Assembly (NCBI GenBank): GCA_036971615.1
Contig: JAYKKR010000001.1
Span: 1,612,001-1,676,000 of the forward strand
Length of the DNA: 64,000 bases
Source of the DNA: Amyloporia xantha
Taxonomy: Eukaryota > Basidiomycota > Agaricomycetes > Polyporales > Adustoporiaceae
Direction: 5' to 3'
Both the position numbers and the translations under genes were made by a program. Under the pieces are notes generated by a model, which saw nothing but the letters and a program-made list of their open reading frames with translations, did not search any database and was not told where the DNA came from. Positions 1 to 11,741 of the stretch are shown one piece after another (position 1 is the stretch's first letter; each line of letters starts with the position of its first letter).

Positions 1-2271
1 GCACGGTTCCTGACGTGAGTAGGTAATTCATCGAGGTGATTATGTCCTATTGCAATTGTTGCACGATGCATGACGTTTGCGACGAGGTGAGAGGTTCCTT
101 GAACTGCTTACATTCAACGTTTTGTCATCCACCGCTGCTGACCGAGCATCCGGCCGAATTTTGCGCGATGGACAGGTTTTTCCGTCGCGGTCGCAATTGA
201 ATGCGGTTTGTTTGCAATGGATATCAAACGCGGAGTGGTCTGTATAGCGCTGTTTCCGGCCAGACCTTTGACCTGGTATCTGATTATCACATCAGATGTT
301 ACACGCTGCGTCCCGGCTCAGCTAGTCCCACTTGTTTGGGTCCGGTACGGTCAGTTGACGGTGGTCTCGTCAACCCACCCAGAGCGACCGCCGAACGTAC
401 CGGGGGAGCGCGTTCGTAAACGTGAGTGGTGTACATCCCGTCTTACGTACTCTTCGTGCTTATGTACATCGCGTCCTCCACTACAGAGGACGATCTGATG
501 GCTCCTCCAGCACCGCAAGATGACACACTTTTATGTAGAATCACCACGTTGTCAGAGCCATGCTGGCATTTCTGCGCGAGTACAGATGTTCTCAATCACG
601 GGGTTGTTCTTCGTGTGGAGACGGCGCTCCGTTTGAATATACCCATACCTTCCACCTGGCGCATCAACCGTATCAGTCCACCTCGCGTATGCAACGGGTT
701 CACATGGGAAGCATCCAAGACACAAGCTAATGACCCTGACTTTTCCGAACCATTTCAACTACACTACACGGGGATGATGATTGGCCGCGACGATTGTACG
801 TCCCTCCCTCAGAAACATCGTGAGGACGCCTCATGCATCGCAATTATGGTAGGAGCATAATTCGTGGACATCCGTTGGAGATTGACGGCCTTCCAACAGG
901 CTTCGCACGACGTTCTAGGATAAGGTGGTTTTAGAAGATGGTTGGATCCCCGCTTGAGGTCAAATGACCAGGATTATAAAAGTTGAAATATCAGGCTGAT
1001 TGACCTTGACCTTGTTCCAAAAATAGCCCGCGGTGTCCCTGGCGCGCGCGGCGTGACGTTCTGCGCACGATCATCCCGCTATGGGGAAGGGCGCCTCGGT
1101 GCGGTGATATGATGGCTTGGCAACGCGGACCAACGGGACCAACGACTCAGATAGCCATTCGAGCTTTGCATGTGCGCGACGCTTAGCAATAGCAGTCTCA
1201 CAGTTCGCGTCCCATACCTTGGCGAGGGCATCTGGAGCGTTCTGGTCTGCCAAACGAAGCCCGCACTGCGATCGAGTGCCCGGGGAGGCCCGCCGACGGG
1301 CTCCTGGAACGATCTCTGGCATCTGCAGTTCTCTGTAGTGCGCCCGGAGTCGAAAATCCCACCACCAGACGGAAAGGTTACGTCCCACGATCTTCTCCGC
1401 AAGGTCCGGTGGCTCTACTCATATTGAAAAGGGCTCCGAGTCGCCCCGTGTCGCATCGGGATATATAGTCCACGGTGAGGGCATACGAAGATGGATTGAG
1501 ATCGAGAGAGCTTCTACAACCCTCTGCGTGAGACGACGACGCGGGCGGGGGCCGACGCATCAACCTCGCCGATGTTGTCTTTCCGCGGGCACCCGGGGAA
1601 GGGGAAGAAAGCGCGCAGATTACCTAAGCCGTTCGCTGTGCGCTCCGAGCGACTCGGGAGACGTCGTGACGAGGAAGGGGAAGAGATTGGGAGGTGGTGG
1701 TGTGGGGACTTTGAACTTGGCTGGGACTGGTCTCGTGTTGCTTGGCGAACGTATCTCTTGGCTGTCCGATTTTAATTCCCGGCGGCATCAGAGAAGCATT
1801 TTCCTGCCAGCGGTGTCCTGGGTCCGTCGCTGTTCCCAAAAGGCGCTATGACCGTGCGTTAGACTCAGGCCTCACGCGATCTGTCCTTCTCAAGTTCGTT
1901 CGTGCACTCGATCGCCCGATGGAGGCAGTATGGAATGGTAGCAGAGCGTGTGGAGAGGGCTGTATCTGGACGCGCAAATTGAATGTTGGACTGAAATGGG
2001 CATAGCTAGTGCCACTAAGTTGACAAGGATGCGGTGAAACGGCGACTCCGCCGTTCCGCCGTTCGCGAGCAGTGGTAGTGTCACCGAGGTCGTATCGTTC
2101 CGGGCGTCCTGGCGGACGATAGTCGGTGTGCAGAGAACGACACATGTTCAGGTGAAGCCCTATGCAGTTGAGTACTTGTGCAGTGGCAGCGACGGGTGGT
2201 CACTGGCGCGGCTGCTGCGGGAGCGTGGGAAGAATGGAGCGGGTTGGGCCGAGGGCCTAATAAGGAAGGGA
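1..2271. other. Long non-coding stretch upstream of pacC
   Basis: No gene is supported here. The open frames are short, overlap on both strands and carry no motif I know. The longest, about 144 codons at 426-860 (+), has no splice context or family signature. The stretch probably holds the long promoter and leader of the pacC gene. Scattered PacC core hexamers (CTTGGC, that is GCCAAG on the minus strand) occur at 1116, 1218, 1716 and 1741, ahead of the dense cluster at 2272-2334. Confidence 0.5.
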
Positions 2272-2334
2272 GCCAAGGGAAGGTGTGCCAAGGAACGGCC
2301 AAGAGAGCAAGGCTTGGCAGCGCATTTTGCCAAG
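2272..2334. promoter_or_regulatory. Cluster of five PacC/Rim101 binding sites
   Basis: The PacC/Rim101 core GCCAAG occurs five times in 63 bp: 2272-2277, 2287-2292, 2298-2303 and 2329-2334 on the plus strand, and 2313-2318 on the minus strand (read as CTTGGC). Two of them (2286-2292, 2328-2334) match the longer yeast Rim101 form TGCCAAG. The cluster lies 50-112 bp upstream of the pacC start codon. Since the adjacent gene encodes the cognate factor, autoregulation is the obvious reading. The sites are seen directly; the regulation is inferred. Confidence 0.65.
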
Positions 2335-2383
2335 AGATCTCGATAGGAGCTGTGTTTTAAGAGTCCAAGGCGAGTCATCCACC

Positions 2384-5204
2384 ATGCCGCTCGACGACGC
2401 CGACCCCAGGTCCCTCGTTCCCCTCCACACCCTCGAGAACACTCTCTACCGCCAGCTCTACCCCTTTGACCCCCAGCAAGACGACTCCCTCCTCTACGAC
2501 TTCCCCATCCTCCCCATGGCCGCCTCCCCCCGCCTCTCAAATCCCTCCGCCTCCCCGCCCCCCATGTCCCACTCAGATTCTTCAAAGGCCTCCTCGACCG
2601 CCGACCCTCTCACTCCACCCCCCAGCGCGGCCACAGACGACCCCACACGTCATGACTGCCAGTGGGTCGACTGCGACAAGACTTTCCCCGACCCCGAGCT
2701 GCTCTACAACCATCTTTGCAACGACCACATTGGCCGCAAGAGCACCGGAAACCTCTGTCTCACCTGCAAGTGGAAAGACTGTGGAACGACCTGCGCCAAG
2801 CGAGACCACATAACAAGCCACCTCCGAGGTAAGTCGCCATCCGTCTTTTCCACATTCAGATCTCGGATCTCTTATCCCGGAGGTAGTGCACACGCCACTC
2901 AAGCCCCATGTCTGTGTTATCTGCAAGAAATCCTTCAAGCGCCCTCAGGACCTCAAGAAGCATGAGAAGATCCACACCGAGGAACACCATGCCCAGCATA
3001 AACATTCAAAAGCCATCACCGTCGCAGACCCCTCATACTCCACCCGTGTCCGCGGTGAACAGTCCCTATCCGCGGACACAGCGGCTGTCCATGAGAAAAG
3101 AGGTCCGTCCCAGCAACACCCTTCCCTCCTCGACAAAGTTCAGGTTCCGGTCGCGCGTGCCAAGTCCAATTCCCTGTCTGCCTCTGAGCGCTCGTCAGGT
3201 GGGTCATCAACTCCTCGTCTCGAGATTGGTCATACTGATCCCTGAGCGTAGGCCCAGAGTACGGGCTTCTGCACACGCCTTCTCCCGAGATCGAGCAGGC
3301 GACCATCAGATATCCGAGTGCAGACGTCGCTCCGTCTAGAAATCACCCCTACCACATCCAGAGTCAGCAGCTGCCTACCTGGGAAGTTCTCACGGTGGAC
3401 GGCTCTTCGAGGGCAGCTGGCAGCGGGTCAAAACGTACTCACGACGAATACAACGTCGATGATTTCTTTACCGATGTCAAGAAGCGCCGCGTCAATCCTT
3501 CTTACGATCCGAGTGCGTATCTTGTTCATCGCCCGCTGTCGTTTCCGTTTTAACGTTTTCTTCTTTCGATCGGTCACCGTAGATATGGTCGCCCGATTAA
3601 ATACGCTAGCCTACCAGCAGCAATCCCTAGGCTCTGCCCCTCCTTCGCACAATTCTCCTGGCAGCCATATGTTCAATCCGCGCTCAGTTTCATTCGACAT
3701 CCGCAGCCCTGAAGAGCTTGCGGCTGTCAATGAATTCCTTCTAACGCTTGGCAGGGACGTCGCCAACGGTGCTAATATTCCGCGACAATCGCAGCCGCCC
3801 CAGCAGTATCACCCGCACGCAGCACACCAGCTTCCGTCCGCGTCGGACGAAGTGTCTTCACAAGCGCTCTTTGACGCAGCTACACTGAGCCAGCTAGGAC
3901 TGGCAGGCATGCCAGGCATTCCGTCCATGCCGGGTTCAGGGGCTAGCTACCATGGCGATGCTGGGTACCTGTCCGTCGACTTCTCTTCACATCACTTACC
4001 CCCAGCGTATCCGAGTCGCTCGTCGCATCAGTCCGTACAACCGGTCGCGTTCACGGCATACCCAACCGCGGACGACATGGTTTCCCCGTCCGGAGGTCAG
4101 ATGGGCTTCTCCACAATGCAGTACCCCAGCTCGCGTACCCGGGGTCAGCGCGTCTCGTCTGTGTCTTCGGACCCGGACGAGCAATATTCGAATCGGTACA
4201 TGCCGCAGCAGTATTCACACTCACAGTCGCAATACCTCACGCCAGCGCTCGATGGCATGCCGCACGCTGGCTCGTCGCCGCATTCGTCGCACTCGACACG
4301 ATCAACGCCGTCAAATTCAACGCCACCCCATTACAACGAGTCGTCTCCCTTGGCGTTCTTGCCGGAGGGGACAGCGGCGTTTGACTTCGTCCGGCAAAGT
4401 AAGGCGCCGCCGCCGGTGCAGCTGGCGCCTAGGGATGGCGGCGGGAACACCATGCGTACGATTGTGCAACTCAGGAGCGTTCCCGAGGCCGCTGCTGCAG
4501 GTAGTGCGAGGAGCCGCCCTGAGCCTATGGAACCAAAATTGGGCCTGGGCACTGTACATAGGGGCACCCCCGCCAAGCTTACTTCGGAGGTGGTCTCAAC
4601 ACTCACGACGGTACTCACGCGTCCTCCGGCACCATCAAAATCCTCATCGTCGTCATCGTCATCTAGCAAGAGCGGCTCTCTGTATCCATTGCTCACGTCC
4701 GGAGACAAGATCTACCAACTCGCGCCATTGCACTATCGCTCACCTTCGCCGCAGTCGTCAGAGGTGACGTCTTCTCCCGTGTCTCGCGCATCGACTATCT
4801 CGCCTGCGCCCAGCTCACAATCGCAGTCGCGAGGACACTCGCGGCGTGATTCGGCCACACCCACGCCCAGCTCGAGCGCCAACCCTCGGGGTTCTCCGTC
4901 TCCCATGCCGCAGCTGCCAAGCATACGGTCCATTGCGTCGAGTGCTGCGCGGATGTCGCCCGGGCGACGCGACTCGGACGACCTGGCGCGTGCGGTGGGG
5001 CGTATCGAGCTGGAGAACCGGACGGTGCGCGATATCACCCCGGCACAGCGCGCAGCTCACGCGCGGCTGGTCATGGATCTGCTCGTGTCGATCAACACCG
5101 AATTCCGCAAGCGATATGGGACGCCCCCGTCTGCGCGAGCACCGGCGTCGCGGCGGTCACGGACACAGGATGAGATGAGGGACGTGGAGATGGTCTGTGC
5201 ATAG
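2384..5204 (+). CDS. pacC: PacC/Rim101 pH-response zinc-finger transcription factor
   Basis: Nuclear C2H2 factor that activates alkaline-expressed genes and represses acid-expressed ones after signal-dependent processing by the Pal/Rim pathway (family knowledge). Four exons, 2384-2828, 2887-3198, 3252-3512 and 3583-5204, give 879 codons with clean phases. Three C2H2 fingers lie at about residues 92-178: C92/C97/H110/H115, then a second starting at C128/C133, and a third C158/C161/H174/H178. The first intron falls exactly between fingers 2 and 3. Exons 3-4 rebuild the conserved block [17 protein letters not shown] downstream of the fingers. The rest is Ser/Pro/Gln-rich and disordered, with a poly-Ser run near residue 690, and a final conserved helix-like stretch precedes the stop. 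The start is the first ATG after the site cluster, in an ACC-ATG context. The family assignment is firm. Confidence 0.95.
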
Positions 5205-6401
5205 GCCGTGCCGCTGCGGTCGGTGCTTTCGCGGAGCCGATGGTTGGGGGTTTAATCGCATATAGGGCGCTTGCGGCTTCGCCAGCGTCCCGCGGACGAT
5301 CGCTTTGATTGGACGGGGGTTACAGCTAGACTTGGCGTGCATTGGATCGATTCTGCCCGTGTGCATTTTCGATCACTATATTAATGGATACGCAGTACTT
5401 ATTTTTTTGACCTCGAGGCCTTGCATGTGTTCATCGCAGATGTGGTTGGACTGCAGGTTATCACTACTCAGCAATTGTTGTTCTTTACAGTGGGAATCGA
5501 TTGTACAGTATTCCGTATTGCAGTTATTCTATAATTCATGGTCTCAGACCATAATTCGCCGACGGCATCCATCGTAAGGCTGAAGTGGCGCGACCAGCCG
5601 AAAGGATCCTAACTGCGGTCCCATCGCATACAGTCAGCCTTTCGCGCACATACCCTCTAGCCCACACGGTGTCAGCCCGGGCATTTCCTTCCATCTTGTT
5701 TAGCACAGTATTGTAGAATAGAAGAGTATGTATGACCCGGCATGAGAGTACGTCCTTCAGCGGGTATAAAACTGCAGGGGAAAGGATCCCAGAATATTAC
5801 TTACCTTGAAGCTTGTATCCCGTCAAAAGGTTCTCGGATGCAAAAATGATAACTGATGGGATTGATGTGGGTGCCAATGGGCCTTCCCGCAGGTTGCCAG
5901 AAGCGGCGAGTAGCGTACGAGTATGCAGCTCTTGGCATAAGGATGTACAAGGTTTTTCTCAGCGAGCTTATCAATTTCGCTAAGAAGCGCGAACGTGCTT
6001 CACAGAGATCCCTTTACCCCGCAACGAATCTAGATACAATCCCGTCCTTGGCATGGCGGTGCACACTAAACGTGAATGAGGACCCACTTGTGATGTTCTA
6101 GCTTTCCTTGTATTAAGAAGCTCGCTCGGTTGACTGGAGTTCTTGGCACGTCGTCTAAGGATGCTCGGCAGCATATCATGCCGCAATGTAACGAGGCAAT
6201 CATAAGTGAGGTAGGCCAAGAGGAACAAGGTCTTATGATGATCCTCCCGTGTCGCATATACGGGTTAGACTTGATAGACTCAACTATCATGCAATATGAG
6301 CAAACCTTAAGAGCACAGCCTGCAGAGCACGTCGCTAGTACTTACATAGCAATGGCGCCTTCAATAATTCACGGGCGCGAACTGCGCGGAGGCAAGGGGC
6401 T
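5205..6401. other. Intergenic region without a recognisable gene
   Basis: Stop-rich sequence between pacC and the Hsp20 gene. Open frames of 60-90 codons occur on both strands, but none has a motif or plausible splice partners. It presumably holds the pacC 3' end and the distal promoter of the heat-shock gene. Confidence 0.5.
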
Positions 6402-6607
6402 TTCTGAGCCTTTCTCGAACTACACTTACCAAATAGGGACTATTTGTTTGGAATTGTGATGTTTCGATGGCGTCAGCTATTGTGGCGAGTGCCATTTTGG
6501 GCGGGGTCATATGTAGGATGAAGGTTCGAGTGAATTCTGGTGGATGGCCGAATTGACGAGGCAAGGCGAGAACGTAGGTGGAGAAGGGGGACCTGCAGGT
6601 ATAAGTA
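6402..6607 (+). promoter_or_regulatory. Heat-shock-element-like motifs and TATA box of the Hsp20 gene
   Basis: Inverted nTTCnnGAAn lies at 6411-6420, with a further TTC unit one helical turn upstream (6402-6404). Inverted nGAAnnTTCn lies at 6520-6527 and is followed by GAATTC at 6532-6537. A TATAAGTA box lies at 6600-6607, about 83 bp before the start codon. These are two- or three-unit, gapped HSEs rather than perfect ones. They fit Hsf1 control of the small heat-shock gene downstream, which is inference. Confidence 0.4.
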
Positions 6608-6689
6608 TGCGGGCAACAGCACAATATGACCAGCTCAAATCAAACCACATACAGCCACTAGAAACTCTCTCTAACCTTACCAAATCGCG

Positions 6690-7289
6690 ATGTCTTTCTC
6701 TCACTTCTTCTACGACCCCTTCGTGGAGTTCGACAGACTTCTTGATCAGGCCTTGACAGATAGAAATGTGGGTGTTCCTTCCCAAGGCCAAGGCCAAGTC
6801 CAACGTCATTCTGGAAACCGTAGCCGCGCTGCTGCATGGCCTAGGTAAGTGGCTGTCCTTATCATTAATGGATCCGATTGTAAGATACTCACCCGTTTCC
6901 TTTGTAGGGTGGACGTGCACGAAAATGCGCAGACAAACTTGGTCGAGGCAACATTCGAGCTGCCTGGGCTAAAGAAGGAAGACGTGACCATCGATGTCCA
7001 CAACAATAGGCTTACCGTTTCCGGTGAGAGCCAGCAGTCTGCCGACCGCGACGAATCTGGGTACGCCGTTCGGGAGCGGAGGTATGGAAAATTCTCGAGG
7101 TCCCTGCAGCTCCCTGCTGGCATCAACGTGAGTAGTTCTGTTCTGAACAGGGGGGATTAGAAAACCATGATACTGACTGGCGCTACGTAGACGAATGAAA
7201 TCAAAGCGTCTATGGACAACGGCGTCTTGACAGTGACATTCCCAAAGGCCGCGCCGCAGGAGGCTCCGAAGAGAATTACGGTGTCGTAA
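6690..7289 (+). CDS. Small heat-shock protein, Hsp20/alpha-crystallin family
   Basis: ATP-independent holdase chaperone that binds unfolding proteins and forms oligomers in the cytosol. Three exons, 6690-6844, 6908-7127 and 7191-7289, give 157 residues. The N-terminus (MSFSHFFYDPFVEFDRLLDQ) is a typical fungal Hsp20 start. The alpha-crystallin domain begins at the WPRVDVHE motif near residue 50 and ends with the GVLTVTFPK motif, which carries the conserved G-x-L signature. Length is normal for the class. The upstream HSE-like and TATA motifs support heat induction. The family is certain; individual substrates are unknown. Confidence 0.95.
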
Positions 7290-7654
7290 ATAAGTCCGTC
7301 CCCCATCTGCACAATTTTCGATGGGCCAGATATCCGAAGGGCGTTATTGAACCCGTTGGTATTAATATTGAAGCTGTTTCCATGATGTACTTATCTCCTA
7401 CCAATTGCATTATGACATGAATATTGGACATAAGTCGCCATCTGTTTGATTGAGTGCTGAGCGCTGTTTTACTCTAGAAAACTTGTGATCGCATTAGTCT
7501 CCTGCTCTTGGATGCATACACGTGATCGACACCAGCGACGCGGAACATATGATGTCACCGTAATCTCTCCGCTAAGTCCACACCCGTAGTCTCAATCCTC
7601 TACTCGCACCATATCTTGACCAGCTGCTCATTGACGACGCTCACGGACCCACTA

Positions 7655-9197
7655 ATGCCGATCACACGTCAACAAGCAGCACAGAGGGGGAATGGGGGAG
7701 CGGCCGTTGAACATGAGAAAGAGGTTCGCACAAAGCCAACGTCGAGAACGAAAAGAGCATCCCCAAAGAAGCATACAAAGGGAGAGGAAAATGCCGTGGG
7801 CGAGAAACGCGATTTGGAGCAGCAGAAAGGCGCGACGAACGAGGAGCAACAGAAAGAGGAAGAGCCGCCTGCGAAGAAAGCTAAGACTGACGACGTAGGA
7901 GAAGTGAAGCTTGCAGGCAAAGAGGACAAGAGTCAAGCTCCAGAGAAAGCAGGAAAGGGCGATTTGAGTGACCAGACAGACGAGAAAGAGAGCGAAATAC
8001 CTCAGGAGACCGCCAAGGATCATCCTGCGTCCCATTCATACCAGACTGGTAAGACATCTCCAAAGGCATCGACGAACTGACTTGGACTCGTTGGATAGGC
8101 ACAATAGAGCGAGGGCATATCTATTTCTTCTACCGGCCCAAGGTGGAGTTGGAGGAAGCCCACTCGATTGACGACGTCCAGCGTTTCCACATCCTGCTCA
8201 TTCCTCGGCCGCCCGAATTCAGCACTTCGTCTTCAAACCAACCAGCCAAGGACACAGGGGATGGCAACGAGGACCAGGAAATGACGCTGATTTCCGAGGG
8301 TGCGGATGCGGTGCCTGCACCTGAAACTAGGAACCAGCAGAAGAAGCCCTTCCGCTTGCTGGTCGTCGGTAAGAAAAGTCTGCCAGACCCTGAAGAAGGC
8401 CGCGGAAGAAACAATATATTCTGGGCAACCATCGTTACCAAGGGCGAGGATCTTAAAAAGCTTGAAGAAGGGCTTGGTCCAAAACAGTATGAGACGAAGA
8501 CTAGAGGTCAGTGAGGCACACGGACTTCATCTCGCACCTTATGACTTACAGGTGTCAATTGTAATTCCGCCATGGACAGGCACCCGTCATCAGGGCCCTG
8601 CACGTCTTGCAGCGCGCGGCGCTTATGCCATAGTCAACGAAGAGGCTCGGATACCTTCACAACGCGAGACGCACTTCGGCTATCATCTCTCCCATCCTAC
8701 TCCAGAGCACTTCAGTGAAGTACAGGAGGAGCTGGGTATTCACAGTGCATCGTCGTTTGTCTTGCAAGTAAAGAATCCGCTTGCACCACCCACTGGGTTT
8801 GGGCGTGTCGGACTACCCAAAAATCGGACGGTGGACTATCCGGAAGACATCATGCGCAAAGTATTCGGAAAGGGCGGCGCAAGAGGCAGGGAAGACTTCG
8901 GACTGCGATTTGCCAGCGTGGAAAGGAAACAACTACTGGACTATGAGGGCGTAGAATTACTCTTCATCGCCGCACGGAGCGGAGATAATGGTTTGGAGCA
9001 GAGCTTGGGTGACGGGAGAGGTACAGGTCAGTAACGCTGTTTGTAGTGTTTTGTGTACGTGCTGATCGCGGGGGACAATAGCCTTGAGCGAGGCTGAAGA
9101 GAAAGAGGGTCAGGAGTCTATTCAAGATATCTTCAAGGAACTGGCTATGGACTCTGGCAAGATATCGTCTGACCCTCTGGAGGGAATGTGGGCGTGA
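7655..9197 (+). CDS. Conserved fungal protein, often labelled BTB-domain transcription factor
   Basis: Four exons, 7655-8048, 8099-8506, 8580-9026 and 9082-9197, give 454 residues. The first about 130 residues are Lys/Glu-rich, look disordered and carry nuclear-localisation-like basic clusters (PAKKAK). The folded part starts with RGHIYFFYRPKVE and the DVQRFHILLIPR block. It continues through the ETHFGYHLSHP segment and ends with short acidic helices. I remember this architecture in fungal databases under the name 'BTB domain transcription factor', but I see no classical BTB fold or DNA-binding motif, so the molecular role is open. The third exon uses the acceptor at 8578-8579 because the nearer AG at 8550-8551 would break the frame. 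Confidence 0.75.
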
Positions 9198-9515
9198 CTT
9201 TTCGTAGCTATGCGGACCATGCATCAGCTGCGAAGCATCGCATAACACGGCATTTAATCCAAACCTTGTATTATTACTCCCCAACAAGCAGTATATTGCG
9301 TGGCGTGTGTTGTGATGCCGATCAAGACGATCATCTGTATGAATATTGAATTGTCGCCGAGGTCCGATATAAATGATGTTCGCAAAGGCTTGGACGATAG
9401 CCAATTTCTCCAGAATAGCAAGATAGTCTTATCCGAAACCAGCAGGGCATTAACATGTCTGTCATTCGGGTCATGTCAAGGGTATAGGTTACATCTCAGA
9501 TGCGGGAGAACAGAA

Positions 9516-10293
9516 TTATGTCGGGGAGTCCTCCTCGTCATTATCTGCGTTTATCCGCAGGACCTTTACCCACTCTCGATAGTTGAAGTTGCCCTGTCGA
9601 TCAGTGAAAGGGCCCTTCAGGAATTTGTCAATCTGATCATAGTCGTCAGACGACATTGAGCACAGTGGCACAGGTGGTGAGTGAAGGACATTCAATGACG
9701 ACAACTCACCTCCTTCTGATCCATTCTCTCGCCCACATCACCAAGCCATCTCCTGATTTCATCACACTTAACAAATCCTGAGTCGTTCTCGTCAAAACAT
9801 TCGAACGCCGCCAGTAGTTCGGCTTCGGTATCAAAGTCGTACAGGTGCTCGCCCATCATGGTGAGGAACATAGGGAAAGTGATCCCTCGGTCAGTAGACG
9901 TATCCGGCTCGAAGGAAGGTAATCGTGAGTGCAAGCCACTGCCTCTCCGATCGCCTGGACGGTCGGCGAGTAGGTCGTCGATCATCGTCTTTGATGGTGT
10001 GATGCCTGCCACAGAGAATGCGCAATTGTAAGCATGTCCGACTGCGTATGTTCGACAAGCCATGTACCTAGACTGGTGAAGATATGTTTCAAATCCTGCT
10101 CGCTCACAACTCCGTTACCATCGTGGTCGATTAGAGAGAACGCCTCTCGGAACTGCTGAATCTGTGGCGGAGAGAAAAGGGAGAAAACGCCTGATGGCTC
10201 ACGGCGTTGCCGGGAGCGCTGGGACTTGGAAAGCTTCGTCGGCGTCCCTGTTGGGGTGATGTTGGGCGAGAGGAGGTCTGAATATCTTGACAT
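9516..10293 (-). CDS. rlc1: Myosin regulatory light chain (Rlc1-like EF-hand protein)
   Basis: Calmodulin-superfamily light chain expected to bind the IQ motif of type II myosin and act in the cytokinetic ring. Exons on the minus strand are 10293-10068, 10005-9710 and 9632-9516, 212 residues. A basic N-terminal tail leads into PSGVF around Ser34, the position of the phosphorylatable serine in regulatory light chains. EF-hand 1 follows with an intact loop, DHDGNGVVSEQD. A second hand near FDENDSGFVKCDE has calcium-type residues. The remaining hands are degenerate, and the last contains GNFNYREWVKVL. A calmodulin-like alternative is less likely because of the tail and the degenerate C-terminal hands. 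Confidence 0.82.
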
Positions 10294-11741
10294 GGCTTGC
10301 GTACACGATAAGTGGGTGAGCCTCTGCGGTTCAACTGAGCAGCGAGCGCTTACACGGTTCACGTGCCCAACGCGTCGCGAGTTGAGGGTTCTTGGCGCTA
10401 AAGCCGCGTTCACAATTGGGCAGGTCCTCGATTTCGAGTACTTACAGTAACATCCATAAGGAAGTAGTGGGTTGCGAATTATACATTTCTTGAATTATAT
10501 AATGAAGATGTATAACTCAAACGATCTCGATTGTAGACTCTGTAGCATCATTCGCCATGCACTCGAACTGTGGCACGCCGAGGGGGTCTAAACACGATGA
10601 ACCTTGGGTTCCAATGAACAGGCCCGACTATGAAGCTCAGCGCTCCCCTTCAGAAGCTGTTCGGAGGTAAGTCAAACTTCAAAACAGAGTTTGTTGTCAT
10701 GTGAGACTGGACAGCGCTTGAGACGATGCAGAGACATTGAAGATAATATATCCATCCTGGCATGCAGATTTGGATACGGTCGACACTGACTTTCGTCGCT
10801 ACTCATATGCCGCTCCATGAGAATGGACTGGGAAAGTGGGGTCTGTTGTTGTGGTCAACTGTGGCGAACAAAGTGAGCACGTCTCGCCGATGTTTGCTGT
10901 AAGAAACCGATCGCATCAAGTTCAGTGGACATAGGTGACTCAACCAGGAGAATTGGCACCGGTCGGCCCAATTGTGAGTGCATTAAGCATGCATACATAG
11001 TACTATCATGCCATGTGTTTTTTAGAGAACATGGAGGGCTTCATCCAGGATGACATCGAGCGCTTGGAGCTGGACAATACCGACTAGGCCAATATATTGA
11101 TGCGATCAAGTTCGTGAAGAAATACAAGGAGGCATAGACAAGTCGTCTTATTTCTTTACCTCTGAAAGGTACAATAAGACGGTTGCCGGTGTGTATGCAG
11201 GGCTATTCGTTTACCGGGAACACCTAATTCCACCTCTCACACAACTAGATTCTAGAAGCGATGATCACAATTGTCGTCGACGGTCAAGACCCGTTGGTGA
11301 GCGGAACAGACATACATGTTTCGGCATCATATCATTCATGTGGTGCTTATGAGTTCAAGATCAGGATCGCCAAGCAAACAATGTCTCATTCTGAATTGGC
11401 GCCAATACACTTGCGCTTTGCTAACGGCACACGCCCTAACATGAGGTCGACGCGAGCGGATATAAGTAGCGCAAAGATCCGACGTCTAATCGTACGATAG
11501 CGTCAGGGTCGAAGTTGGAAGCGGGCCACAAAGGGCCACACTTAGCCACAGCTCAGAGAAGATCAGTACGTACCTATGACGACGGCGTTGAGTTCCGTTT
11601 CGGGATGCGGGACAAATAGGGGCACACAATCGAGGTCAGGCGGACCGGCGGGGGTCGTTGAATACGGAGTCGAAGCCACTCAAGCTCGGAATTGGCATAA
11701 ATTGACAGCGTGCATGAACCCCTCGCACAACACACCCGGCT
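10294..11741. other. Gap between the myosin light chain gene and FCP1; unresolved exon-like segments
   Basis: No complete gene is supported. Between 10612 and 11090 several short open segments on the plus strand are bounded by good donor and acceptor signals. Examples are an open stretch from about 10767 to the donor at 10872, and the segment after 11024 starting with NMEGFIQDDIERLELDN. They do not join into one frame that I can defend, and I recognise no family. They may be a decayed gene or chance. The part from 11100 to 11741 holds nothing I can name beyond the FCP1 promoter. Confidence 0.3.

Noticed and set aside
426..860. 144-codon open frame (+) in the pacC upstream region
   Set aside because: No motif, no splice context, and competing open frames on both strands; most likely chance.
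1071..1402. Overlapping frames of about 105 codons on both strands
   Set aside because: Mutually overlapping shadows in GC-rich sequence without recognisable residues.
2160..2585. 141-codon antisense frame across the pacC start
   Set aside because: Low-complexity Gly/Arg translation antisense to real coding sequence and to the site cluster.
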